A stretch of DNA of 44,251 nucleotides from Akkermansia muciniphila (GCA_945883695.1 CAMCYK010000020.1:1-44251); one strand, 5' to 3'. Numbered from the stretch's first letter, positions 23,178 through 32,605 are shown. Notes: generated from the letters alone by a model not told the origin. Program-made: numbers and translations.

Positions 23178-26100
23178 TCACGGTCCCGTCCGCAGCACCT
23201 CGAGCCGGGCAAAGCGCCGCGGGCCGACGATGTTGAGATCGAGCGCCAGCGAGCCGGCGGTCTCGACCAGTTCGCCCGGCTCCGGCGGAGCCCATCCGGA
23301 CAAGGTGTCCGAAACCCTCACCCGGTAGCGGATCGCGGGATCGACCGCGGCCTCGGCGCCCTTCGGCCAAACGATCCGCGGCGTGGCCCCGGAGGAGCCG
23401 AGGGCCGGCAGCGTCTCGCTGGCCCGCGGCGAGTAGCCGAGCCCGTATTCGAGAAGGGCCGAAATCCCGTCGAGGTCGCCGTCATGGCCCTCGTCCGCCG
23501 GGATGCCATAGCCCCCGGCCCAGCCGGCGAAGCCCGGAGCGACCGCCGTGCCGGTGACGTCGAACTCGAAGAAGACCGAGCCATCGACCGGCGAAGCCGC
23601 GAGGTCGGCCGAGTTGTAACCGTGGTCGAGCACGACAAAGCGGACGGCGTCGACCCCGCTGGCGAGCACCCCGTCGTTGGCGCTGAGCACCACCTTGGTG
23701 GCGGCGGCTTCCTGGGTCGAGCTGTTGTCGAAGGGGCTGTAGTTGAAGACCCCGAGGGAATAGAATCCCGCGTTGCCGACCGGGCTGACCAGCAGTTCGT
23801 ACTTCTGGTTGGCCAGCGCCGCGCCGTTCTGGTTCCAGCCCGCGAACGAGCGGATGCCGGTGATGTGGTAGCCGTCGGGCGCCGCGGCGAGGTCGAGTCG
23901 CGCGGTGTAGGTGAACGGCAGCTTGGCCCCGCTCCCGAAGGTCGCCGGGAGGAAAGTGCCCGCGGACGATGCCGCGGGGTGGCCGTCGCCGTCGTTGACC
24001 GGGTCGCTCGTGAAGAACGGGGTCTTGTCCCACGAAGCCGACGCCAGGCTCGGCCGGCCGGCATTGATCAGGTCGTCGGCCAGGATGTCGGCCGAGTAGG
24101 CGCTGGCAATCGCGTAGCCATTGGCGGCGTTGTTGTCGGTTTCCGCCGCCACGTTGGCACCGGCCAGCGAGATCCCGCCGGTGTCCGGAATCGCGACGGC
24201 GGCCCCGAGGACGTCGAACTCGAAATAGACCGAGCCATCGATCAACGAGCCCGCGCTGTCGGCCGAGTTGTAGCCATGGTCGAGCACGACAAAGCGGACG
24301 GCGTCGACCCCGCTGGCGAGCACCCCGTTGACCGGGGTGAGGACGAGCTTGCTGGCGGCGGCTTCCTGGGTCGAGGCGTTGTCGAAAGGGCTGTATCCGA
24401 AGGTTCCCAGCGAGACGAATTCCGTCCCGCCCACCGCGCGGACCAGCATTTCGTACTTCTGGTTGGCGAGCGCGGCACCGTTCTGGTTCCAGCCGGCGAA
24501 GGAGCGGACCTCGGTGATCTGATAGCCGAGCGGGGCGCCCGCGGTGTTGAGCACGGCGGTGTAGGTGAACGGCAGCTTGGCCCCGCTGCCGAAGGTCGCC
24601 GGGAGATAAGTGCCCGCGGAGGATCCCGCGGGGTGGCCGTCGCCGTCGTTCACCGGGTCGCTCGTGAAAAACGGGGTCTTGTCCCACGCGGCCGACACTA
24701 GGCTCGGCCGGCCGGCATTGATCAGGTCGTCCGCGACGATGTCGGCCGAGAAGGCGGTGGCGGTCGGGTAGCCGGCGGCCGCGTTGTTGTCGGTTTCCGC
24801 CGAGACCGAAGTGCCGGTCGCCAGGATCGGCACGGCGCTGCCAATCACGTCGATCTCGTGATAGACCGTCCCGTCGATCGCCAGATTGCCGTTGTTGACG
24901 CCATGATCGAGGAAGACCAGCCGGATCGCGTCCACCCCGGTGGCGATCATCCCGAACGGCCCTTGGAGGACCAGCCGGGAGGCCGCCGCCTCCGCGGTGT
25001 TGTCGTTCCGGAAGGGGGTGTAGGTGTAGGTGCCCAGCGAGAGGAAGCCGGAGTCGCCGACGTGGCTGACCAGCACCTCGTACTTCTGGTTGGCCAGGCT
25101 GGAGCCGTTCTGCGGCCAGCCGGCGAAACTGCGGATGCTGGTGATCTTGTAGCCGGCGCGGTTGGTGCTGGTGTCGAGCGTCAGCGTGTAGGTGAACGGC
25201 AGGACATCGCCCCCGCCGAAGGTCGCCGGCAGGTAAGCGCCGGCCGCGCTGTCGGCGGGGAATCCCAGCCCGTCGTTGAACGCGCTGACCCCGGGCGCGA
25301 CCGACCAAAACGGCCCCTTGTCCATCACCGCCGACACCAGCGTCGGCTGGCCGGCATTGATCAGGTCGTCGGACAGCACCTCGCCGGCGAAATTCGCCGC
25401 GGCCGCCATACCGGCGGGCGTCGAGTTGTCGGTCTCCGCCCAGACGGCGGCCCCGGTCCACCGCAGCGGCCCGGTCCCGCTGGCCGCGCTGCCGTTGACG
25501 ATCTCCGCGATCTTGTTGAACCACCGCGAGGCGAGGCTGGCGTTGCCGGCCGCGTTGACGTGCAGGTTGTCGGCGCTCATCAGCGATGCGTAGTTGGTCT
25601 CCAGCGGCGTGAACTGGTCGACGAAATGGACGTCCCGGCCGAGCGCCCGCTGGGCCCCGACGATGCCCGGCAAGGCGGCGTTGAACTGCGCCACCCAATC
25701 CGGCTTTGCGGCCGTGGTCCGGTTCGGCGGGATGGTGGCGACCATCACCGTCGGCGTCCCGATGCCCGGCTGGCTGAACAAGGTGTCGAGGTAGGTGGCA
25801 AGCCGCGCCGGGGCGTTGGCCCGGTCGATGTCCGAGTTGATGTCGTTGGTGCCGAGCATGACCAACACCACGTTCGGCTTGACCGAGGCCAGCCGGCCGC
25901 CGGCCCAGTGGGCCGGCAGGTTCTGGGTCATGCCCACCCGGCCGGACACGTCGTTGCCGATCACCGACCCGGAGATTCCGGAATGATAATGATACAGGTT
26001 GGTCGCCGGGGTGCCACCGGTGGCGGGCAAGCCGTCGACATTCACCTCGTGATGGCCGGTGAACGTGTAGCTGTAGGAATTCGCCTGCAACAGGTCATGG

Positions 26101-26267
26101 AGCGACTTGCGCGGGGAGCCGTTCGGGTCGCCATCGGCGTTGCTCTGCGTGATGGAATCGCCGACGAACCACACCGCGCCGAGATCTTTGGAACCCGGCG
26201 TGATCCCGGCATGGAGCGCCAGCGGGAACAACCCGGCGGCGAGGATGGAACTGGTCAACCGTTTCAT
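23178..26267 (-). CDS. Giant exported SGNH/GDSL hydrolase with three long internal repeats
   Basis: From ATG 26267 the protein has 1029 residues with a signal peptide (1-21). The SGNH esterase domain spans about 28-260: block I GDSITQ (Ser38), block III GTND (139-142), block V DNLH (Asp233, His236), a complete catalytic set. Three successive repeats of roughly 200 residues follow (starting near 274, 485 and 690), each opening with AETDN and containing DDLINAG, YLPATFG, LPFTYT, IRSFAGW and DAVR. The C-terminus has the calcium-binding-like DEGHDGDLDGISALLEYGLG segment common in verrucomicrobial surface proteins. It likely deacetylates or de-esterifies a glycan while the repeats bind or display. 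No PEP-CTERM tail. Confidence 0.85.
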   Translation of the reverse strand: MKRLTSSILAAGLFPLALHAGITPGSKDLGAVWFVGDSITQSNADGDPNGSPRKSLHDLLQANSYSYTFTGHHEVNVDGLPATGGTPATNLYHYHSGISGSVIGNDVSGRVGMTQNLPAHWAGGRLASVKPNVVLVMLGTNDINSDIDRANAPARLATYLDTLFSQPGIGTPTVMVATIPPNRTTAAKPDWVAQFNAALPGIVGAQRALGRDVHFVDQFTPLETNYASLMSADNLHVNAAGNASLASRWFNKIAEIVNGSAASGTGPLRWTGAAVWAETDNSTPAGMAAAANFAGEVLSDDLINAGQPTLVSAVMDKGPFWSVAPGVSAFNDGLGFPADSAAGAYLPATFGGGDVLPFTYTLTLDTSTNRAGYKITSIRSFAGWPQNGSSLANQKYEVLVSHVGDSGFLSLGTYTYTPFRNDNTAEAAASRLVLQGPFGMIATGVDAIRLVFLDHGVNNGNLAIDGTVYHEIDVIGSAVPILATGTSVSAETDNNAAAGYPTATAFSADIVADDLINAGRPSLVSAAWDKTPFFTSDPVNDGDGHPAGSSAGTYLPATFGSGAKLPFTYTAVLNTAGAPLGYQITEVRSFAGWNQNGAALANQKYEMLVRAVGGTEFVSLGTFGYSPFDNASTQEAAASKLVLTPVNGVLASGVDAVRFVVLDHGYNSADSAGSLIDGSVYFEFDVLGAAVAIPDTGGISLAGANVAAETDNNAANGYAIASAYSADILADDLINAGRPSLASASWDKTPFFTSDPVNDGDGHPAASSAGTFLPATFGSGAKLPFTYTARLDLAAAPDGYHITGIRSFAGWNQNGAALANQKYELLVSPVGNAGFYSLGVFNYSPFDNSSTQEAAATKVVLSANDGVLASGVDAVRFVVLDHGYNSADLAASPVDGSVFFEFDVTGTAVAPGFAGWAGGYGIPADEGHDGDLDGISALLEYGLGYSPRASETLPALGSSGATPRIVWPKGAEAAVDPAIRYRVRVSDTLSGWAPPEPGELVETAGSLALDLNIVGPRRFARLEVLRTGP

Positions 26268-26530
26268 ATGGCAAATGGATCGATGGCCGCCGGACCGCCG
26301 ATTGTCTCCCGGGGCGGGGCGCGGATTGCCGCCATTGCCGGACCACAAGACGCGGCTTCCCGGGACTACCCGGCGACCGTTCGCATCTTGCGCGGCCATG
26401 CTAATCAGCCCGCCGCGATCGGCCTATCCGCAACGAACGAAGCGCGGAATACGCATTCGCACCATTCCCCCCCTGGTGGACCCGGCAGAAACTTCACGTG
26501 CCGCGCCGTCAGCGCGACCGTCATTTTCTT

Positions 26531-26668
26531 CGCGGCCGCAAGCCGCGAAGGTAGGGTCGGACCGCCCTCGGCCGACCGGAACGGTCCCCGGCAGCCTGCT
26601 TCACCTCGAAGGACAGAACCGAGCCACCCGTCGCTTCACGGACGAGCGACGGCGCGTCGTCCCTTCCT
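26531..26668. repeat. Dispersed intergenic repeat, copy B
   Basis: The gap 26268-26704 contains no gene. It holds a copy that begins CGCGGCCGCAAGCCGCGAAG, continues GTAGGGTCGGACCG, shares the internal GACCGGAACGGTCCCCGGCA with copy A, and ends GTCGTCCCTTCCT (one change in the right terminal repeat). Confidence 0.8.
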
Positions 26669-26704
26669 CGGCGGCCGCGTCCCCTGCTCGGCAAACCCTT
26701 GTCG

Positions 26705-27346
26705 TCAAATCTCTCCTTCCAGGCCCAGGATCCGGATCACCTCGTCCGGCACGCCGGGATAGGGGCCGGCGATCGGGGTGTTGCCGACGTAGCCGAGGCT
26801 CTTCCAAGTGCTACTATGCGAATAGTAGCCGCCGAGCGCGAGCATCCGCAGCTTGGCGAAAAAGCGGGTGCCGGGGGCGAGCTCCGGCGTGGATTTCGCC
26901 GGGTCGCAGATCCGGTCGAGGATCGCGGTCTGTCGCGCGGCGTCGAGGGCGGTGAAGCCTTTGCCGTGGAGCTGGAAGGCGTGGGTGTTGAGCCAGGCCA
27001 GGCCGCCGCGGAGGATCTCGCAATCGTCGCGGTTCTCGGGATACGGCGCGCCGGCCCATTCGTTGAGGAAGTCGTGCACGCCGATGGCGGAAGCGGCCGG
27101 CGAGTGCTCGTCGGCCGGCAGGATCAGGTCGACCAGCACCGCCAGGGTGGCGAGTTCGGCCTCGACCAGCGGCTTCTCCCACGGGCCGGCCGGATCCGCG
27201 AAGTCGGGGTCGCTGAGGACATTCCGGAAGTTCCGGGTCAGCGGCGGCGGCGCGGCGATGCCCGGGGTGGTCACCAGCGCGCCGGTGGCGCTGGCGGCGG
27301 CGATCAGGCGGAAGAGATCGCGGCGGGAGACGGTCGAATCGTTCAT
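26705..27346 (-). CDS. Gluconate 2-dehydrogenase subunit 3 family protein
   Basis: From ATG 27346 the protein has 213 residues. A Tat-like signal (VSRRDLFRLIAAASATGALV) is followed by a helical domain with the family's LATLAVLVDLILPADEHSPA, GVHDFLNEW and the C-terminal GGYYSHSSTWKSLGY. This is the small partner of flavin GMC dehydrogenases, which helps their Tat export and maturation. The gene starts 14 bp after the GMC oxidoreductase stop, so the two are co-transcribed. The third, cytochrome-type subunit of such complexes is not adjacent. Confidence 0.88.
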   Translation of the reverse strand: MNDSTVSRRDLFRLIAAASATGALVTTPGIAAPPPLTRNFRNVLSDPDFADPAGPWEKPLVEAELATLAVLVDLILPADEHSPAASAIGVHDFLNEWAGAPYPENRDDCEILRGGLAWLNTHAFQLHGKGFTALDAARQTAILDRICDPAKSTPELAPGTRFFAKLRMLALGGYYSHSSTWKSLGYVGNTPIAGPYPGVPDEVIRILGLEGEI

Positions 27347-27360
27347 AGCGTCGGGGGATC

Positions 27361-29145
27361 TCAAAGGTTGCCGCTTTTCATCTCCGCCAGCAGGTGGTCG
27401 GCGGAGCGCCAGGCGAGGGCCATCACGGTGAGGGTGAGATTCTTGTCGGGGTTCGACGGCAGCACCGAGCCGTCCATCAGGAAGAGGTTCTTGACGTCCC
27501 AGGTCTGGCCGAAGGAGTTGACGACCGAGTCCTTCGGGTCGCTGCCCATGCGGGCGGTGCCGGCCTCGTGGATGATCTCGCCGGGCTTGTTGAGCGCCTC
27601 GCGACCGGGCCGCGGCGCGGCCTTGCCGCCCATCGCGTGGATGATGTCGGCGAAGGTGTTCTGCATGTGGGTGGCCTGGTTGATCTCGTGGTCGGACCAT
27701 TTCCAATGGAAGCGCAGGATCGGGATGCCCCACTGGTCGACGCGGTCGGGGTCGATCTCGCAGTAGCAGTGCTCGTTGGGGATCATCTCGCCGCGGCCGG
27801 CGAAGCCCATCGACGCGCCATAGTAGCGGCGGGCCTCCTCCTTGAGCTTCTTGCCGTAGATGCCGGGCGAGGTGGCATCGAGGATGCCGAGGCTGCCCAT
27901 CCCCGGCATCCGGCGGCCGCCGCCCATCTCGATGTGGTAGCCGCGGGCGAAGCCGAGTTTTTCCTGGGTCTTGTAATTCCACCACGGGGTGTAGACGTGG
28001 CCGCCGCCGGCCCCGTCCTCGTTGTACGGCGGCAGGCTTTCCAGCGCGGGAATGTGGGCGCCGAGCGAGGAGCCGACGCTGTCGGTGAGGTTCGTGCCGA
28101 CCTGGCCGCTGGAGTTGGCGAGGCCGTTCGGAAAGAGCGCGCTCTTCGAGTTGAGGAGGATCCGCGCGGTCTCGCAGGTGCTGGCGCTGAGGATCACGAC
28201 CTTCGCTTTCGCGATCGAGTCGACCCGGGTCTGTTTGTCGACGTAGTGGACGCCGGTCGCCTTGCCGCTGGCGTCGGTGAGGACCTCGCGGACCATCGCG
28301 TCGGTGATGATGTCGAGGTTGCCGCTGGCCAGCGCGGGCGGCAGCAGGACGGTGGTGCTTTGGAAATTCGCGCGGATCGAGCAACCGCGGACGCAATCGG
28401 TGGCCCAGAAGCAGCCGGCGCGGGCGGACATGTCGGCGGCGACCAGCTTGCGGGCGAGCGGGTTGTCCGGGAACAGCTTCGCGGCCAGCGCGGGGCCGTC
28501 CATCCGCTCGCTGAGCACCGCGCGGTGGATCGGGATGATCGGGATGCCGAGCCCGCGGGCGTGCTTCTTCGCCAGCATCTCGGCGGCCCGCGGCTTCGGC
28601 GGCGCTTGCAGGACGCCGGGCGAGGAGTCGGGCGTGTTCTCGAGGCCTTCGTTCGACCCGTAAACGCCGATCATCCTCTCGGTCTTGTCGTAGTACGGCG
28701 CGAGGTCGGCATACGAGACCGGCCAGTCGACGCCGAGGCCGTCGCGCGAGCGCGGCTTGAAGTCGTAGTCGCCGAAGCGCAGCGAGATGCGGCCCCAGTG
28801 GTTGGTCCGGCCGCCGAGCATCCGCGGCCGCCACCACCAGAATTCCTCCTGGGTTCCCGGCTTGTCGCCATAAGGCTCGCCGGGGACCTGCCAGCCGCCG
28901 CCGACCGTGGCGTCGTAGTGGCCGAAAAAGCGATCGGGCGTGCCCTTGCCGCGCAGGGGCGCCTGCTCGGGCGTGTGGAACATCGGGGTCTCGGTGACCG
29001 GATCGTAATTGCGGCCGGCTTCCAGCATCAGCACCTTGACCCCGTTCAGGCTGAGCAGCATGCCCATCATCCCGCCGCCGGCGCCGGACCCGACGATGAT
29101 GACATCATACTCGCGGAGGGATTTTCGATCGGTGAGAAGGGCCAT
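27361..29145 (-). CDS. GMC-family FAD-dependent sugar/alcohol dehydrogenase
   Basis: 594 residues. The FAD-binding beta-alpha-beta motif is at the N-terminus (VIIVGSGAGGGMMGMLLSLN, then LMLEAGRNY). A ring of conserved segments follows (GRTNHWGRISLRF, WPVSYADLAPYYDKTERMIG). The C-terminal catalytic part contains HEAGTARMG and DGSVLPSNPDKNLTLTVMAL, where a His and an Asn are the usual pair acting on the substrate hydroxyl. It has no signal peptide, so export would ride on the Tat signal of the partner subunit downstream, as in gluconate and related dehydrogenases. It probably oxidises a sugar or sugar acid in the periplasm; the substrate is unknown. Confidence 0.9.
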   Translation of the reverse strand: MALLTDRKSLREYDVIIVGSGAGGGMMGMLLSLNGVKVLMLEAGRNYDPVTETPMFHTPEQAPLRGKGTPDRFFGHYDATVGGGWQVPGEPYGDKPGTQEEFWWWRPRMLGGRTNHWGRISLRFGDYDFKPRSRDGLGVDWPVSYADLAPYYDKTERMIGVYGSNEGLENTPDSSPGVLQAPPKPRAAEMLAKKHARGLGIPIIPIHRAVLSERMDGPALAAKLFPDNPLARKLVAADMSARAGCFWATDCVRGCSIRANFQSTTVLLPPALASGNLDIITDAMVREVLTDASGKATGVHYVDKQTRVDSIAKAKVVILSASTCETARILLNSKSALFPNGLANSSGQVGTNLTDSVGSSLGAHIPALESLPPYNEDGAGGGHVYTPWWNYKTQEKLGFARGYHIEMGGGRRMPGMGSLGILDATSPGIYGKKLKEEARRYYGASMGFAGRGEMIPNEHCYCEIDPDRVDQWGIPILRFHWKWSDHEINQATHMQNTFADIIHAMGGKAAPRPGREALNKPGEIIHEAGTARMGSDPKDSVVNSFGQTWDVKNLFLMDGSVLPSNPDKNLTLTVMALAWRSADHLLAEMKSGNL

Positions 29146-29338
29146 GGGTTAGCGATCAGGCTAACAGGCTCGCGGCGGAAGGAAATCGGAAGTTTCGCGG
29201 CCGGAACCCGGAGTTCCTCCACCCGGGAGTGATTGGCGGACGCAGGCGGAAAATGGACCAGGATGGATCGGATGGATGGGATTCTTGAGTGAAATGAAAA
29301 TGGCCATTGGCGACCCACCCATCCGGGACGCGACCGCT

Positions 29339-29656
29339 TCAACCGACCCGCCGGCGGCGGGTCAGAAAGCCGGCCAGACCGAGCGCGAGCAGCGTCGGGC
29401 CGGCGGGTTCCGGAATCGTGTTGATCGTGTTTCCCTGCAGGGTCACCGCGCCGTTCCGCGCAAACAAGCCACCCTCGATGGTGGCCCCGGTGTTGGTGAT
29501 TCCTTGTCCCGCCAGCACGGCGAAAGAAGCGGCGGAGCCGAGATCGACGACGGCAGCCAGGGCGGGAAGCGCCAGCAGGGAGACCGCGGCGGCGAAGGCC
29601 AGGGCGCTCCGGGCCGGGCGCGGGCGGAGCGAAACAAGGAAACGGGATGCTTTCAT
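29339..29656 (-). pseudogene. Collapsed DUF3494 (ice-binding-like) protein with PEP-CTERM tail
   Basis: An in-frame 105-residue product with a signal peptide (to about residue 34), then VDLGSAASFAVLAGQGITNT, which is the start of DUF3494 ice-binding-like beta-solenoids. It then jumps to ARNGAVTLQGNTI, which is the very end of that domain, and closes with a PEP-CTERM tail (IPEPAGPTLLALGLAGFLTR plus Arg cluster). The roughly 150-180 residues of the solenoid normally between these parts are missing. The frame, signal and sorting tail are intact, so a mini-protein could still be made and anchored, but the fold cannot form. The junction sits near GATIEGGLFARNG. Confidence 0.7.
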
Positions 29657-29678
29657 ACGAGCCCGTCCCGGCGGAAGC

Positions 29679-30605
29679 TCACGCCCCGAGCGGGATCTCG
29701 CCGGCGGTGGGAGCGGACGGGGCCGGCAGTCGCCGGGTGGTGACCGTCACCGCCAGCGACGCGGTGGTGCCGGCAGGTCCGGTGAACCCCCCGCTCACCG
29801 GCATCACGCCGCGCGGATGCTGGCTCACCCCGACGGCGATATGGCCGGGCCCGACCCGCTTGCCTATCGAGGGATCGTAGCCGGTCCAACCGTGGTCCGG
29901 CAGATAGATCTCCGCCCACGCGTGGGTCGAGCCGCGGCCGACGTTCGAGTTCGAGCTTTCGAGGTAGCCGCTGACGAAGCGGGCCGGGTAGCCGAGGGCG
30001 CGGCTGACCTCGATCATCAGCACCGCCACGTCCCGGCAGGAGCCGTTTCCAAAGCGCAAGGTCTCCGCGGGCGACTGGACACCGGGCTCCTCGCGGCGCT
30101 TGTAGCCGATCGATCGGCGGATCAACATCGCCAGGTCATCGAAGATCGCGCAGGTCTGGCCGGGGGCGGGTGCCACTCCGGAGGCGGCGAACCAGGCCCG
30201 GAGCGTCGCGACCTCGGGCGGGTAGATATACTGGAGATAGGGGGAGGCGACCAGTTGCTCGATCCCCGCGACCTGTGAAATCTGGGGGATGAAAATCGGC
30301 GGAGAACCTCCCGGGGGAGCCGGCGGCACGCTGATCGTGGATTCGCTGTGGATCACCAGTTCGCGCCCGTCCTCGCCGAACTCCGCCACCGCGATCGAGT
30401 TGTCCAGCAGGTCACGGTACCAATGGATGCCGGACGCCGGGGTGGTGGTCAGGCTGAGCGTGTGCAGGCGCAGGTCGTGGCCCTCGCGCGGCCGCAGGAC
30501 GAAGCGGTGGGGTTGAAACCGCACCGGTTGGGAATAGACATAGCGGGTCTCGTGAACGAGATGGACCTGCTCCCAGGTTTCAGGGGGCGAAGCGAAGATT
30601 CTCAT
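29679..30605 (-). CDS. Transglutaminase-like cysteine peptidase, bacterial N-terminal domain type
   Basis: From ATG 30605 (a TTG at 30614 is also possible) the protein has 308 residues. The N-terminal beta domain (HLVHETRYVYSQPVRFQPHR) is the bacterial transglutaminase-like N-terminal module. The core has a full triad: Cys190 in GNGSCRDVAVLM, His228 in STHAWAEIYLP and Asp244 in GYDPSIG. There is no signal peptide, so it is cytoplasmic. It lies 15 bp after the second transglutaminase gene, so the pair is one unit. In other bacteria such genes often accompany DUF403 and ATP-grasp proteins in peptide metabolism, but none is present here. Confidence 0.88.
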   Translation of the reverse strand: MRIFASPPETWEQVHLVHETRYVYSQPVRFQPHRFVLRPREGHDLRLHTLSLTTTPASGIHWYRDLLDNSIAVAEFGEDGRELVIHSESTISVPPAPPGGSPPIFIPQISQVAGIEQLVASPYLQYIYPPEVATLRAWFAASGVAPAPGQTCAIFDDLAMLIRRSIGYKRREEPGVQSPAETLRFGNGSCRDVAVLMIEVSRALGYPARFVSGYLESSNSNVGRGSTHAWAEIYLPDHGWTGYDPSIGKRVGPGHIAVGVSQHPRGVMPVSGGFTGPAGTTASLAVTVTTRRLPAPSAPTAGEIPLGA

Positions 30606-30620
30606 GATTGGCAATGGAAC

Positions 30621-31472
30621 TCAGAGCAGCGCGACGAGCTCGTTGCGGCTCTTGAGGAGGTCGCCCGACAGCGCTTGGAAGGACGGGTCGGCGCACTCGC
30701 ACGAAACCACGCTGGAGCTCAGTTCGGGGTTGCCGAAGATCGTGCACACGGCGGCGTCCGCCGCGTCGCGTCCGGTGGCGATCCGCACCAGGCCGTTGAG
30801 CGGGGCCAGCCCGGTCGCATCGAAGAGCAGCCACCAGCCGTCGATGAAAACCTCGAAGCAGGCGTGGAAATCGGGCGGCTGGAGCCGGGCGGCGTAAACG
30901 GTCGCGTAGCGCGCCGGCAGGTTGAGAGCCCGGCAGAAGGCGATGCCCAGATGGGCGAAGTCCCGGCAGACGCCTTGCCGGCGGTCGTAGGTATCGAGCG
31001 CGGAACTGGTTTCGCCCGAGCTGCCGCTGACATAGGCGATGTGGCTGGCAATCCAGTCGCGGACCCCCGTTGCGATCGCCGGGGGGCCGCTCAGATGACC
31101 GAACAATTCCCACGCTTTCCCGCGGATCAAGTCGGACGGGCAATAACGGCTGGGAAACAGGAAAGGCAGCGCTTCGGGAGTCAGGCGACCCGGCCCGTCG
31201 GGGCTGAGGCCGGCCGCCGGGATGACCCGGACCGAGGTGGCCACCTCGGCGCGATAGGTGACCTTCAAATTCCCCGGGTTGAGCGTTCGAAGCCGCGAAA
31301 ACCGGTTCATCCCGGTGCCGAGGGTGAACTCTTCGGCCTGGATGAAGGGGTCCACGATCAGCTCCTCGGACACGATCCGCTGGCCACCGGTTTCGATGCA
31401 TTTCAGCGCGAACAAAAAGGTGGCCGGGTCATTCAGGACGTATTCCAGTTCACAATGGACGCGGAACTTCAT
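30621..31472 (-). CDS. Transglutaminase-like cysteine peptidase, second paralogue
   Basis: 283 residues from ATG 31472. A beta-rich N-terminal domain (residues 1-130) is followed by the transglutaminase core with Cys169 in GVCRDFAHLGIAFCRALNLP, His203 in DFHACFEVF and Asp218 in LFDATG. The C-terminal part contains GRDAADAAVCTIFG, typical of this subfamily. No signal peptide. It is upstream of and co-oriented with the other transglutaminase gene, sharing domain layout but little sequence, so they are ancient paralogues, probably with different substrates. Confidence 0.87.
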   Translation of the reverse strand: MKFRVHCELEYVLNDPATFLFALKCIETGGQRIVSEELIVDPFIQAEEFTLGTGMNRFSRLRTLNPGNLKVTYRAEVATSVRVIPAAGLSPDGPGRLTPEALPFLFPSRYCPSDLIRGKAWELFGHLSGPPAIATGVRDWIASHIAYVSGSSGETSSALDTYDRRQGVCRDFAHLGIAFCRALNLPARYATVYAARLQPPDFHACFEVFIDGWWLLFDATGLAPLNGLVRIATGRDAADAAVCTIFGNPELSSSVVSCECADPSFQALSGDLLKSRNELVALL

Positions 31473-31627
31473 GACGGACGCAAAACGGGATGGAATCGAG
31501 GTCGCGGGACTTGGCGGCGGGATTTCGACCTAGCAGACACCAACCCGCTTCGCCAGATCTTATGTGAACCGTGCGTTTTGCCACGGGACCGGCATCCCGA
31601 AGCGTGCCGGCCGCCATCCGGCGCCGG

Positions 31628-32605
31628 TCAGTCGGCCGCGGGGACCGCGTAGAAGGCGGCCGCGTTGCGGCGGAACAGCTTTTCGCAAACCGCGGGACCC
31701 TTCGCTTCGAAGTAGGCGCGGGTCAGCGCCAGCACGGAGGCGTAGTCCCCGCTGGTCTGGCTGACCGGCCAGTCGCTGCCGAAGATCAGCCGGTCCTCGC
31801 CGAAGGAATCGAAGGCCAGGTCGAGGATCGGCCGGTAAAACCCGGGATCCCGTGGCGCGGGCTGCTTTTCGACCCGGCCGTAGAGGGCCGAGACCTTGCA
31901 ATAAACGTTCGGATGCCTGGCCACCGCGCGGAAATCCGCCACCCAACCGGGATCGAGCGGCTTGCCGTCGAGCCGGATGTTGCCGAAATGATCGAGGATG
32001 ATCTTCAACTTGGGGACTCGCCGGGCGATGGCATCGACGTCCATCAGGGAATACTTGCCCATCAGGAAGTCGACGCTCTTGCCCGCGTCCGCGGTGAGTT
32101 GCAGGTCCCGGTAGAACGCTTCGTCCAGATTCTCCTGGTAGCGTCCCGAGAGCCGGTAGCCGAGGTAGCGCGGGTCTTTGCAGAGGCTGGCGAAGAGCGG
32201 GCCGAAACGCTCGCTGCCGATCGCTTGGGAAAGGTTGCCGACCAGTCCGCGAAAGAGCTTCCGGTTGTGGGCGGTGAGGTCGAGGTTCCACTGGTTGTCC
32301 GGCAAGCTTTGCCCGGCCTGGACCAGCACCACCCCCGCCACCCCGTGGGCCTTGGCCACCGCCTCGAAATCCGCGGGCAGGTAGTCCCGGTAAAGCACCG
32401 GGTCGTCCTTCTTGATCCATTCCACTCCAGCGGGCCTCGAGATCGCCCACAGGTGGACGTGGGTGTCGATGATCCCCGGATCCGCCGCGTGAGCCGGCTG
32501 CAGGCCGGCCATGCCCCCCCAACAGGCGGTCGCGCGGCATGCCCGGCGGATCCATGCGGCGGCGAAGAGCGCGAAGAGCGAATGGTATTTCATGGCAAAT
32601 GCCAT
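31628..32605 (-). CDS. Exported amidohydrolase (TIM-barrel, amidohydrolase 2 family)
   Basis: 325 residues from ATG 32605, chosen because GGAG lies about 11 nt upstream; ATG 32593 (MKYHSLF) is the alternative. The N-terminus is a signal-like segment ending PAHAADPG, immediately followed by the metal motif IIDTHVHLW (His-x-His). Further ligands follow: ILDHFGN and the family's C-terminal LIFGSDWPV with the catalytic Asp. Members hydrolyse lactones, decarboxylate aromatic acids or act on sugar lactones; L-fucono/L-rhamnono-lactonase-like activity is plausible in this sugar-oxidising context but unproven. It is monocistronic. Confidence 0.85.
   Translation of the reverse strand: MAFAMKYHSLFALFAAAWIRRACRATACWGGMAGLQPAHAADPGIIDTHVHLWAISRPAGVEWIKKDDPVLYRDYLPADFEAVAKAHGVAGVVLVQAGQSLPDNQWNLDLTAHNRKLFRGLVGNLSQAIGSERFGPLFASLCKDPRYLGYRLSGRYQENLDEAFYRDLQLTADAGKSVDFLMGKYSLMDVDAIARRVPKLKIILDHFGNIRLDGKPLDPGWVADFRAVARHPNVYCKVSALYGRVEKQPAPRDPGFYRPILDLAFDSFGEDRLIFGSDWPVSQTSGDYASVLALTRAYFEAKGPAVCEKLFRRNAAAFYAVPAAD

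Noticed and set aside
24858..26762. Plus-strand frame of about 630 codons opposite the SGNH hydrolase
   Set aside because: Mirrors the repeat structure of the real gene on the other strand and has no motif of its own.
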